Position numbers and translations under genes: made by a program
Shown here: one piece after another, positions 39,526-46,756 of the stretch
How the letters are laid out: the number at the start of each line of letters is the position of its first letter
Numbering within the stretch: position 1 is the first letter of the stretch
Notes under the pieces: generated by a model
Database searches by the model: none
What the model was told of the DNA's origin: nothing
What the model saw: the letters and a program-made list of their open reading frames with translations, nothing else
Assembly: GCA_020248265.1 (NCBI GenBank)
Contig: JADCHX010000024.1
Coordinates: forward strand, 174,170 to 238,169
Source of the DNA: Rhodocyclaceae bacterium
Lineage (GTDB): Bacteria > Pseudomonadota > Gammaproteobacteria > Burkholderiales > CAIKXV01
Direction of reading: 5' to 3'
DNA: 64,000 nucleotides

Positions 39526-39839
39526 CCGAAGCCTGCCGGGCGCTGCCCCTGGCGCAGGCCTGCGCGCGGCCAGGGGTCGTAGCGGTCGGCCTGGCGCGCG
39601 TAGCCGATATACACCTGCCGCAGCCAGGGGTCGTGGCGGGTCATGCGCGCGATCGCGATGTGGAAGGCGGCCGCTGCGAGCAACCAGTACCAGAGCCCGC
39701 TACCCATCACCACGGCCAGTGCAAGCGTGGCATTGAAGATCGCCATACGGTCCTCGACGCCGGCGATGGTCTTCCTCTCGAGCAGCGAGCGGTAGACCGG
39801 CGTGCTGCGCAGGACCGGCGGCGATTGGGCGGGCGCCAT
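39507..39839 (-). CDS. trbD: VirB3/TrbD-like membrane protein
   Basis: A 110-residue protein with one or two transmembrane helices (about residues 35-62, LALAVVMGSGLWYWLLAAAA). The N-terminus STPVYRSLLERKTIAGV and the RMTRHDPWLRQVYIGY region match TrbD/VirB3. It sits in the inner membrane next to VirB4, and the two genes overlap by 19 bases. Confidence 0.85.
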   Translation of the reverse strand: MAPAQSPPVLRSTPVYRSLLERKTIAGVEDRMAIFNATLALAVVMGSGLWYWLLAAAAFHIAIARMTRHDPWLRQVYIGYARQADRYDPWPRAGLRQGQRPAGFGCDLLC

Positions 39840-39850
39840 CGAGCGGCCCC

Positions 39851-40210
39851 TCAGGCGCCGAAGCAGGCGGTCGATGCCCCTGCCCGGATGAGGCCGAGCC
39901 ACTGGTCGGCGAGCAGTGCGAACGACACACCGAACACCAGCCCGAGCAGGCTCTTGAATACGCCGCCGAGTTCGCCGAACGCGATCATCAGCCCGGTGAT
40001 CACGATCGCGATCACCGCAACCGCCTTGGCCACCGGCCCCGACAGGCTTCGGGCCACAACGCAGATCGGTCCTTCCCAGGGCGCGGCGACACCTTGCGCG
40101 AATGCCGGCAGCGCGACCAGCGCCAGCCCGGCGAGCGCGCAGAAGCCCGCGCACGCGAGTACCCGCGTGCGGTTACGCGGCCGGCGCATGTCCGGGCAGC
40201 TCATCACCAT
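39851..40210 (-). CDS. trbC: VirB2/TrbC major pilin-like protein
   Basis: A 119-residue small hydrophobic protein: a signal sequence ending PAFAQG near residue 40, then two transmembrane helices (about 55-80 and 84-103) separated by GELGGVFKSL, as in VirB2/TrbC pilins. The mature protein of about 80 residues would polymerise into the conjugative pilus. ATG at 40189 is an alternative start. Its 5' end overlaps the VirB11 gene by 38 bases. Confidence 0.82.
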   Translation of the reverse strand: MVMSCPDMRRPRNRTRVLACAGFCALAGLALVALPAFAQGVAAPWEGPICVVARSLSGPVAKAVAVIAIVITGLMIAFGELGGVFKSLLGLVFGVSFALLADQWLGLIRAGASTACFGA

Positions 40211-41174
40211 CCTCCTTCCTGAACAGAACCGTAGTGAGGTAGCGTCCCTGCGCGCTTTCGAAGCCGTCGATGCGCAGGATTTCGGTCACGCAGCGTGTTC
40301 CGCGACTGCGCGCCAGGAACACGACCAGATCGAAGGCCTCGGCGATCTGGCGCTGCACGGCCTGGAACGGCCAACGCACGCCGGAGGTCAGCACCAGCGT
40401 CTCTAGACGGCTCAGAACTCCGAGCGCGTCGTTCGCATGCAGCGTGGCCATGGCACCGCGATGCCCGGTGTTCGCCACCTGCATCAGGTCGAACGCCTCG
40501 GCGCCGCGCACCTCCCCGACCAGAATGCGGTCCGGCCGCATGCGCAAGGCAAGCCTGACCAGTTCACGCGCACCGATGCCGTCTGCCTCGGATGTCTCGA
40601 ATGCGACCCAGTTCGGTGCGGCGACATCCAGCTCGGGGGTGTCCTCGATGGTCACCAGTCGCTCGTGCGGCGGGATCTCGGCGAGCAGCGCGTTCATGAA
40701 CGTGGTCTTGCCCGAGTCGGTTGCACCGCCGATGATCAGGTTGCAGCGTCCGAGCACCGCACCGCGCAGCAGGGTTGCCGCCTCGGCGGTCAGGCAACCG
40801 TTGCGCGCCATTTCGCCGAGGCGCAGCCGCCGTGGCAGGTGCTTTCGGATGCACAGCGCATGTCCGCGCAGCGCGGTCGGGGCGAGGCAGGCGGCCACGC
40901 GCATACCGTCGAAGCGGGCATCGATCATGCCGTCGCGGGTACCCGCGATCGCGTCGCGGCGGGCCAGCCTCGCGAGGACCTTCACGACGGCCTGCACCTG
41001 CGCGTCGGTCACCGGGCAGGGGGCGCGCTCGATCCGACCTTCGCGCTGGACCCAGAGTTCACCCGGCGCATTGAGCATGATCTCGGTGACTGCGGGATCG
41101 TCGAACAGCGGCGACAGCGGCGCGAGCGTGCCGCGCAGCAGTGCGACCGCATTGGATATGGTTGGCGTGTCCAT
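40173..41174 (-). CDS. trbB: VirB11/TrbB secretion ATPase
   Basis: A 333-residue hexameric traffic ATPase. Walker A is GGATDSGKTT (about residues 149-158), with Asp where Gly is usual; the Asp box is VTIEDTPEL, Walker B region LALRMRPDRILVGEVRG and the His box GHRGAMATLHAND. All catalytic elements are otherwise conserved. The family switches the secretion machine between pilus assembly and substrate transport. Confidence 0.95.
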   Translation of the reverse strand: MDTPTISNAVALLRGTLAPLSPLFDDPAVTEIMLNAPGELWVQREGRIERAPCPVTDAQVQAVVKVLARLARRDAIAGTRDGMIDARFDGMRVAACLAPTALRGHALCIRKHLPRRLRLGEMARNGCLTAEAATLLRGAVLGRCNLIIGGATDSGKTTFMNALLAEIPPHERLVTIEDTPELDVAAPNWVAFETSEADGIGARELVRLALRMRPDRILVGEVRGAEAFDLMQVANTGHRGAMATLHANDALGVLSRLETLVLTSGVRWPFQAVQRQIAEAFDLVVFLARSRGTRCVTEILRIDGFESAQGRYLTTVLFRKEDGDELPGHAPAA

Positions 41175-41284
41175 CAGGACCCGGCTCCTCGGGCATGTCT
41201 AGATCGACGGGATGGACAGTGTCCGCGTGCGGCTGCACGCCTGCGCGCGCCGGAACAACGCCTTTCGGGGACAAACCGGCGGCC

Positions 41285-41773
41285 TCAGCCCCGCCATGCG
41301 GGCCGGTGCGCGAAGCGGATGGCCAGTGGCAACGAAAGCAGCGCGCCCGCGCCCGGCACGGACGCGACCGGTACCGATAGCGGCAGCGCCAGCGCGAGCA
41401 GCAGCGCGCCGGCGATCGAAATCGCTGCATGCAACGAAAGGACATGCACGACCGGATTCGCGGCAGCGAAGGATGTCCGTCGAAGATCGCCGATCAGCCA
41501 ACCCTGCAGCGCGGCGGCAAGCCACAGCGGCACCAGAAGCCACAGGCAGGCGACGAGCGTGGCCGCGCGCAGTGCGAGCAGTTCGGGCAGGTGTCCTGCC
41601 GGCACGACCGAAGCGATCCGGAGGGCTTGGTCAGGCCCGACCCATCCGGCCAGTTGAGATTCCCAGGCAGCGCACAGGGGCTGCAGAGCCGCCGATGGCC
41701 AGAAGGCGGCCGTGGCGAAAGCCGCGCCACCGATCAGCGCGAGCCAGCCCGCGGAATGGCGCAGCGGGTTCAT
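41285..41773 (-). CDS. DUF4400-like inner-membrane protein
   Basis: A 162-residue protein with about four hydrophobic helices. The segment LQGWLIGDLRRTSF followed by VVHVLSLHAAISI resembles the DUF4400 pattern (DG-x4-DLRR…H…A) found next to TraD in SXT-, IncA/C- and ICE-type elements. It overlaps the stop of traD by four bases. The assignment is by motif and position and is moderate. Confidence 0.55.
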   Translation of the reverse strand: MNPLRHSAGWLALIGGAAFATAAFWPSAALQPLCAAWESQLAGWVGPDQALRIASVVPAGHLPELLALRAATLVACLWLLVPLWLAAALQGWLIGDLRRTSFAAANPVVHVLSLHAAISIAGALLLALALPLSVPVASVPGAGALLSLPLAIRFAHRPAWRG

Positions 41774-43662
41774 CGCGCGGATCCGCGCGGTCCACCGCCT
41801 GCCGCGCGCGCCGGGCGGCCCACGGCAACGGGTTCGGTCAGCCTCGGCAGTTCGCCTTTGACCGTGCGGCCACCCGCGATGCGGGCGACGAAATGCAGGT
41901 CAGGCAGCAGCCCGAGCCACTCGGGCGCGAACAACGGGACTTCCCGGAAGTCGCGGCGAACGCCGATCGACGACGCGGCACCATTCTCGTCAAAGAGGGA
42001 GCGGATTCCGATCGAACGGCTCTGCGCCACCGATTCGACCGACACCGGGGCGAGGCTGCCCGCGCAGAATCGCTGCGTATCGAGGTCGACCGTGCGCAGG
42101 GCGATCACGTTGCCGGGATTGCCCAGCAGCATGCGGGCGGCCGCCGCGTTGCCCAGACGGGCCTCATAATCGTGCACGGTCTGCGCGGCGAGGCAGATCG
42201 AGAAGCCGGCAGCGCGCGACTTGTTCAGCAACTGCACGAGCGGTGCATTGACCACCTCTGCAGCCTCGTCCACGAACACCATTACCGGAACTCGGGGGGC
42301 GCCGGAGCGGTCGTTGAACAACTCACCGGCGACCTGTGCGAGATCGGCCAGCACGATCGCGCCGATCGCGCCTGCGACCACCGGATCGACCAGCGCGTCG
42401 AGCCCGAGGTAAAGACAGCGCCGCTGGTCGATCACCTTGCGCGCATCGAACACCGGACGACGGTCCGTCCCGTCGGACGCATCGGGCGACAGCAGGGGCC
42501 CGAGCACGCCTGAGGTGAGGGCAGTCATCAAGGGCAGCACGTTCTGGATCATCTTCGACAGATGAACGGGATCGTGCATCACGAGCGACAACAGGCCGTC
42601 CACCACCGCTTCGCGCTCGCCTGGAAAGCTGCCGACGCGCTCTCGGTAACGCGCCACGGCCGCGGCCAGCCGCGGTTCCAGCACCACGGCCGGGCGTCCG
42701 CGGGCCGTACGAGTGCCGCCGCTGCCCGCCCTCGCGCCGGCGACTTCGACCGCGGCGGCACCTGCCGGCCGGTTACGGTTGCGTGCCTCCCAGGCGCCGA
42801 GTACCTGAGCAAGCAGGGGCCGTGCATCGTCCTCCAGGCAGCGACGAAGGGACACCAGGGTCGGACGCACGCCCGCGTAGACCATCGCTTCCACCAGCCG
42901 GTTGACTGCACGCCAGGCGAACTGGACGAATGCATCGCCCTGTCCGTCGGAGGGCAGTAGCGACGTGATGCGCGTTGCGATCGAACTGGCGCGAGCGAAG
43001 TTGCGCAGCGGATCGAAGCGCACCGACTGTTCCGGGAACGCCGGGTGCAGCGTGACCAGTGCGTCCGTACGACCGGTGGCGGCACACGCCCTCGCCAGCA
43101 CCGACTGCAGGCCCTGGTCTCCCTTCGGGTCGATGATCAGTACGACCGCGTCGCGGTGGCGCGCGAGGAAGCTGGTCACCAGCAGTTCGGCCAGGCGCGT
43201 CTTGCCGGCGCCGGTCTGGCCGAAAACGAGGGTGTGCGAGGACAGTGCAGCCGCCGGAACGAACAACGCGCCGGGCCGTGGCTCCACCGAATCGACCAGC
43301 CGTGCGGGCGGCGCGCCGCGCCCGGCGTGCAGCGCGCGCTGCATGCGCTGCGCGTGCAGCGGCGTCCAGTCGAAACCGCGGCCGAGCCATTGCGTCCCGG
43401 GCGCGCGGCGCGCCCTCGCGATCGCGGTGTCGACGGAAACGCTCCAGGGGTGCCCGGTCCGTGCCGTGCCGTACGTCCAGCCCCGCCAGGCGATCGAGAG
43501 CGCATTGAGCGCAGCCATGCCGAGTGCAAGAACCGTGAACGGGACGTGCGGCATGGCGACAGCCTGCGCGAGCGCGGGCAGCGCACACATGGCGAACGCA
43601 GCACACAGCCAGCCGGCGATACCGATCACTTCGGCTGCCCGCAGCACGCCCGCCCGCATCAT
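41770..43662 (-). CDS. traD: TraD/VirD4-like coupling ATPase
   Basis: A 630-residue coupling protein. Two N-terminal transmembrane helices (about residues 8-34 and 41-60) anchor it. Walker A is GQTGAGKT (about 148-155) and Walker B VMVFVDEAAEVV. It is the TraD type of integrative elements and links the DNA-processing complex to the secretion channel. ATG at 43662 overlaps the stop of the MobH-like gene (ATGA), which sets the start. Confidence 0.92.
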   Translation of the reverse strand: MMRAGVLRAAEVIGIAGWLCAAFAMCALPALAQAVAMPHVPFTVLALGMAALNALSIAWRGWTYGTARTGHPWSVSVDTAIARARRAPGTQWLGRGFDWTPLHAQRMQRALHAGRGAPPARLVDSVEPRPGALFVPAAALSSHTLVFGQTGAGKTRLAELLVTSFLARHRDAVVLIIDPKGDQGLQSVLARACAATGRTDALVTLHPAFPEQSVRFDPLRNFARASSIATRITSLLPSDGQGDAFVQFAWRAVNRLVEAMVYAGVRPTLVSLRRCLEDDARPLLAQVLGAWEARNRNRPAGAAAVEVAGARAGSGGTRTARGRPAVVLEPRLAAAVARYRERVGSFPGEREAVVDGLLSLVMHDPVHLSKMIQNVLPLMTALTSGVLGPLLSPDASDGTDRRPVFDARKVIDQRRCLYLGLDALVDPVVAGAIGAIVLADLAQVAGELFNDRSGAPRVPVMVFVDEAAEVVNAPLVQLLNKSRAAGFSICLAAQTVHDYEARLGNAAAARMLLGNPGNVIALRTVDLDTQRFCAGSLAPVSVESVAQSRSIGIRSLFDENGAASSIGVRRDFREVPLFAPEWLGLLPDLHFVARIAGGRTVKGELPRLTEPVAVGRPARAAGGGPRGSAR

Positions 43663-44783
43663 GTGCGATGCCGCGCCACCGCGATTTCCTCGGGCGCTGG
43701 CACCGACGCGCAGGACACGCCCGGGGCGGTTGCCACTACCCGCAGCCACGCATCGGCATCGGCCAGTTCGACGACCGGCAGTGACTCAGTGTAGGGCGTA
43801 CGGATGGCGCGCAGCACACCAGCCGGGTTGGCAAAGGCCTCGTCCGAGCACCCCGGCAGCACGATGCCGCAGGCGACCAGCGCGGCCAGCACATCGGCCG
43901 GATCGTGCGACAGACGCCCGGCCAGCTCCGTCGCTGCCGTCTTCCAGGCGAGATAGAGCCGGCCATCGAGACTCCACAGCCGCGCGCGTCGCACATTGGC
44001 CTGCCATCGACCTTCGGCGATCAGTGCCTGCATCACGTTACGCAGGCGCTCCGGCGACAGGGGCACCGGCAGGCCAGACGCCAGGACTTGCATGCCCTGA
44101 GTAAGCGGTAACGGACTCGGCGGCAACTGCCCCAGCGCATGCTCGATCAGCGACACGATCAGCAACGGCGAGGGTACGCACGCTGTCGCCAGCGCCGCGG
44201 ACGACACCGCGCGCAGCAGCAGCACCATGCCGAACGCGCACCCTGCAGCGCCTGCTGCGTCGATCGGTTTACCAGCGCCGGACGTGCAGTCAGCGCCAGC
44301 CACCGCTTCGATCAGGTAATCGGGCACGGTGGCGAACCGTCGAGCGCCTGGCACCGGATCGTGCAGCTGGTCTGCGAGCGGGCGTGCGGCCAGCACGATC
44401 GGTCGACCTTGCATGGTAGAAACGCGCCATTGCCTGACGGCTGCAACCGTCCAGTGCGACAGCACCCGCAGCACGACCGCCTCCTGGCGCTCGATGCGCA
44501 AGGCGCGCGGATCGCATGCGCCTTCAGCAAGCACCGCCTGCGCACATGCATCGAGGCCGGCATCGAGCAACGATCCCGATGCCTCGCCGTGAGAGGACGG
44601 CAACAGGTGCGCATGCCGCGCAAAGGCCAGCAGCACCGGGCCGGCGAACTGCCGGAAGCGCCGTTCGCTCCAGTCGCCGCATGCACGGACCCGCTCGAAG
44701 CCGCCCGCGTGCCGCTGCACCACGGCGGCAATGTCCAGCGCCGGCACCCGCTGCGGGCCGGCGTGTTCCGCGGGCGGGTTCAT
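43659..44783 (-). CDS. MobH/TraI_2-like protein lacking the HHH motif
   Basis: A 374-residue protein related in layout to MobH relaxases. The N-terminal half resembles the TraI_2 domain: LLPSSHGEASGSLLDAGLDA (about residues 60-79) lines up with the family's LPxS…HH…GGLLDHTLE motif but has lost the histidines. The C-terminal part (LSPERLRNVMQALIAEGRW then LWSLDGRLYLAW) resembles TraI_2_C. Position directly before traD is also that of traI in SXT-type elements. As written it should not nick DNA like MobH. Homology is inferred by eye and is moderate. Confidence 0.55.
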   Translation of the reverse strand: MNPPAEHAGPQRVPALDIAAVVQRHAGGFERVRACGDWSERRFRQFAGPVLLAFARHAHLLPSSHGEASGSLLDAGLDACAQAVLAEGACDPRALRIERQEAVVLRVLSHWTVAAVRQWRVSTMQGRPIVLAARPLADQLHDPVPGARRFATVPDYLIEAVAGADCTSGAGKPIDAAGAAGCAFGMVLLLRAVSSAALATACVPSPLLIVSLIEHALGQLPPSPLPLTQGMQVLASGLPVPLSPERLRNVMQALIAEGRWQANVRRARLWSLDGRLYLAWKTAATELAGRLSHDPADVLAALVACGIVLPGCSDEAFANPAGVLRAIRTPYTESLPVVELADADAWLRVVATAPGVSCASVPAPEEIAVARHRT

Positions 44784-45979
44784 GTCGATGCAGTGGCCGC
44801 CTGCGCATGCCCGAGTTGCCGGCACACCGGACAGCAGGACCCCGGAATATCGAGCCTGAGTTCGAGGTACGTACAGCCACACCCGTGGCAGTCGAGCAGC
44901 GTGAAGTCGGGGTGTTGCCGTGCACGCAGGACGAGTGCGACCGCGTTTATGTCGAAGTGGGCCGACGCTCCGAACAGCGAGCGGTAGGTGTTCCATGTGG
45001 CGAGCAGGGTCGGCGCCGGAGCGCAGCCAGCCCGAACGAGACGGTCGGCGGTGACCGCCACCACGCTCGCCTGAAGCTTGCGGGCGTAGGTGCCGATGAC
45101 GTGCTCGCCGAGCTGGGGCAGCGCACCCTGGCGCGGACTGTATCCGACCACTTCGATGAACAGCTGCCGCAGCGTCCCGGTCATCGCGAGCCCGGTGACA
45201 TGGGTCACGATCGGCGGCCGCGCACCCTCGCGGAACAGCGCTTCCGCCCAGGCATAGCGCTGCGCCAGATCGACGAGCGGGTGCACGCCGGCCGGACGCG
45301 ACGCAGACACCGGTGCGCGTGCCCGGCCCCGCTGCGCCGGTGCGGCCCGGCCGGCAGGGCGCGCCGATGCGCCCCGCGCGGCCGGGCTGGCACGGCGCCC
45401 GGCGACGCGCTGCATCGCGCAATGCGGGCAACGCAGGTGGGCCGACTGCAGGACCGCAGCCGGAGCGAGCGTGGCGGCCGGCTTCCCGGGACGGCAGGGA
45501 CGGAGATGCACGTCGAAGTAGGCGCTTGCGCAGTGTTCGCAGTACACGCGCCGCAATGCGTCCTGCTCGAGCGACCTGGCGAGGACCCAGCACTGATCGA
45601 TGCCGAGCACGCGTCCGGGCCCCGCGCCGGGCGGACGGACAGCGTGCAGGCATTCCCACGCACCAGCCAGGGCTGCGCCTCTCTGCGAGCCTGCGTCCCG
45701 CAACCGCTGCCACGCATCGAGGAACACGGATGCGTCCATCCGTGCGGCCACGGTCCCGAGCAGTTCGACATGGTCGAACGGCAACGGACCACGCGGACGA
45801 CCCGGCCCTCGGATGCCGACGTACATCCTCCGGATCAGCGCGCGGGCCGTTCCGCTCACCTCGAGCGCATCGGCCACGACGGTCGCACGCGCACCCAGGC
45901 GGATCAGGCGTTCCGCTGCCTGGAGCCGTGCGCCGAAACCGACCACCGGCGCTTCGCCACAACGCAGGCGAAGGTTCAT
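44780..45979 (-). CDS. Tandem FlhC-FlhC fusion, transcriptional activator subunit
   Basis: A 399-residue protein made of two FlhC-like domains. Domain 1 (about 16-190) has ERLIRLGARATVV, GPGRPRGPLPF and ASVFLDAWQRL, lining up with FlhC, and zinc ligands C147, C150, C184 and C187. A Pro/Ala/Arg-rich linker (190-232) leads to domain 2 (about 235-390), with FREGARPPIV, GYSPRQGALP and zinc ligands C364, C367, C383 and C386. FlhC partners FlhD in a DNA-binding activator, and SetC/AcaC are its mobile-element relatives. The fusion probably supplies both FlhC subunits of one complex in one chain. It overlaps flhD and the MobH-like gene by four bases each. Confidence 0.88.
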   Translation of the reverse strand: MNLRLRCGEAPVVGFGARLQAAERLIRLGARATVVADALEVSGTARALIRRMYVGIRGPGRPRGPLPFDHVELLGTVAARMDASVFLDAWQRLRDAGSQRGAALAGAWECLHAVRPPGAGPGRVLGIDQCWVLARSLEQDALRRVYCEHCASAYFDVHLRPCRPGKPAATLAPAAVLQSAHLRCPHCAMQRVAGRRASPAARGASARPAGRAAPAQRGRARAPVSASRPAGVHPLVDLAQRYAWAEALFREGARPPIVTHVTGLAMTGTLRQLFIEVVGYSPRQGALPQLGEHVIGTYARKLQASVVAVTADRLVRAGCAPAPTLLATWNTYRSLFGASAHFDINAVALVLRARQHPDFTLLDCHGCGCTYLELRLDIPGSCCPVCRQLGHAQAATAST

Positions 45980-46443
45980 CCGCGGTTCTCCGAGAGCAGG
46001 ACCCGTGCTTCGGAAGCAGCCCGGTTCGTACGCGCGAGTCGCGCCTGCAACGAAAGATCGGCCGGATCCACCCGCATGCCGAAGATCAGCGAGTGGGAGT
46101 GTGCGAGCGCCTGCAGGTCGGCGACCGACAGCTGGCAAAGTGCCGCACAGGCGGCGGCGTCCAGGCCGAGCCGGGTGATCGCGATTTCGCGCGCGGAGCG
46201 TGCAAGTTCGCGCGCGACATGGAGGAACGAGAGATTCAGCTGGGCCAGGTCGGTCTCGATGGGAGACGTGCCAGCCGCATCGAAGATAGCGCCGGACGGC
46301 GCCTCTTCGACGCGCAGGGGGGCCGGCAGTTCGCCAGCGACGGGGCGACGGGTAACCGCCCGTCGCTGCCGGGCACGGTCAGGCGCCCGGGGAGACGACA
46401 GAGGGGACGAAAACGACGACGGGGCAGAAGACTGAACTGGCAT
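45976..46443 (-). CDS. FlhD-like activator subunit
   Basis: A 155-residue protein. Residues 1-60 are a Ser/Pro/Arg-rich extension absent from FlhD. Residues about 64-130 match FlhD closely: AQLNLSFLHVARELAR, ITRLGLDAAACAAL, LSVADLQALAHSHSLIF and MRVD correspond to the FlhD helices. With the tandem FlhC downstream it should form an activator like SetCD or AcaCD that turns on transfer genes. It is the first gene of the operon, with GAGGA 5 bases before the ATG. Confidence 0.88.
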   Translation of the reverse strand: MPVQSSAPSSFSSPLSSPRAPDRARQRRAVTRRPVAGELPAPLRVEEAPSGAIFDAAGTSPIETDLAQLNLSFLHVARELARSAREIAITRLGLDAAACAALCQLSVADLQALAHSHSLIFGMRVDPADLSLQARLARTNRAASEARVLLSENRG

Positions 46444-46527
46444 GGGATTCCTCGGTTCGGTTTTGTAGAAAGGCGGAACCACGCGACCGGCATGCGCGGA
46501 CAAGGAGTCAATGACGACCGCAGATTT

Positions 46528-46556
46528 AATTTATCGACGCCCTCGAGGCTTGTCAA
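46528..46556 (-). promoter_or_regulatory. Sigma-70 promoter of the flhD-virB6 operon
   Basis: Read on the minus strand, a consensus -35 TTGACA (46551-46556) is followed after exactly 17 bp by TAAATT (46528-46533). It lies about 85 bp before the flhD-like start codon. It is by far the best promoter in the 313-bp divergent region, which is much richer in A and T than the genes around it. Confidence 0.75.
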
Positions 46557-46569
46557 TACTTTTAGTATC
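46555..46569. promoter_or_regulatory. Operator candidate A at the flhD promoter
   Basis: AATACTTTTAGTATC is an imperfect palindrome of TAC-N5-GTA type (half site GATAC/GTATC). It touches the -35 box of the flhD promoter, so a repressor bound there would block the operon. A matching site, identical at 11 of 15 positions, lies at 46734-46748. Confidence 0.5.
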
Positions 46570-46733
46570 TTACTATAACTTACAGTTCTACAGACGATCA
46601 GATACCGGACAATCCCGGAGTCGGATCGTTTACAACATTGATTTATTGACGTTATTTATCCCAACAACAGGCGGGCCAGCGATCTGATCAGCGCTCTGCA
46701 GACAGCCTGAAACCCGAGATTCCCATGCCTTCC

Positions 46734-46748
46734 GTTACTTTCGGTATC
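46734..46748. promoter_or_regulatory. Operator candidate B at the repressor promoter
   Basis: GTTACTTTCGGTATC shares TACTTT-x2-GTATC with operator A. It overlaps the candidate -10 box of the repressor gene (TATCAT, 46745-46750), which suggests autorepression. A GATAC half site also occurs at 46601-46605. Confidence 0.5.
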
Positions 46749-46750
46749 AT
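46745..46750 (+). promoter_or_regulatory. -10 box of the repressor gene, possibly leaderless
   Basis: TATCAT lies 7 bases before the ATG at 46757, so transcription would start at or very near the A of the start codon. There is no Shine-Dalgarno sequence. A leaderless transcript, as for lambda cI from PRM, is the natural reading. No good -35 box is visible, which would suit activated or weak expression. Confidence 0.45.
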
Positions 46751-46756
46751 CGCCCC

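Noticed and set aside
46562..46576. Second inverted repeat TTAGTA-TCT-TACTAT at the flhD promoter
   Set aside because: It overlaps operator A and has no partner at the repressor promoter, so it was not listed as a separate site.
46444..46756. LexA (SOS) box in the switch region
   Set aside because: No CTGT-N8-ACAG match was found; this agrees with the non-cleavable repressor.
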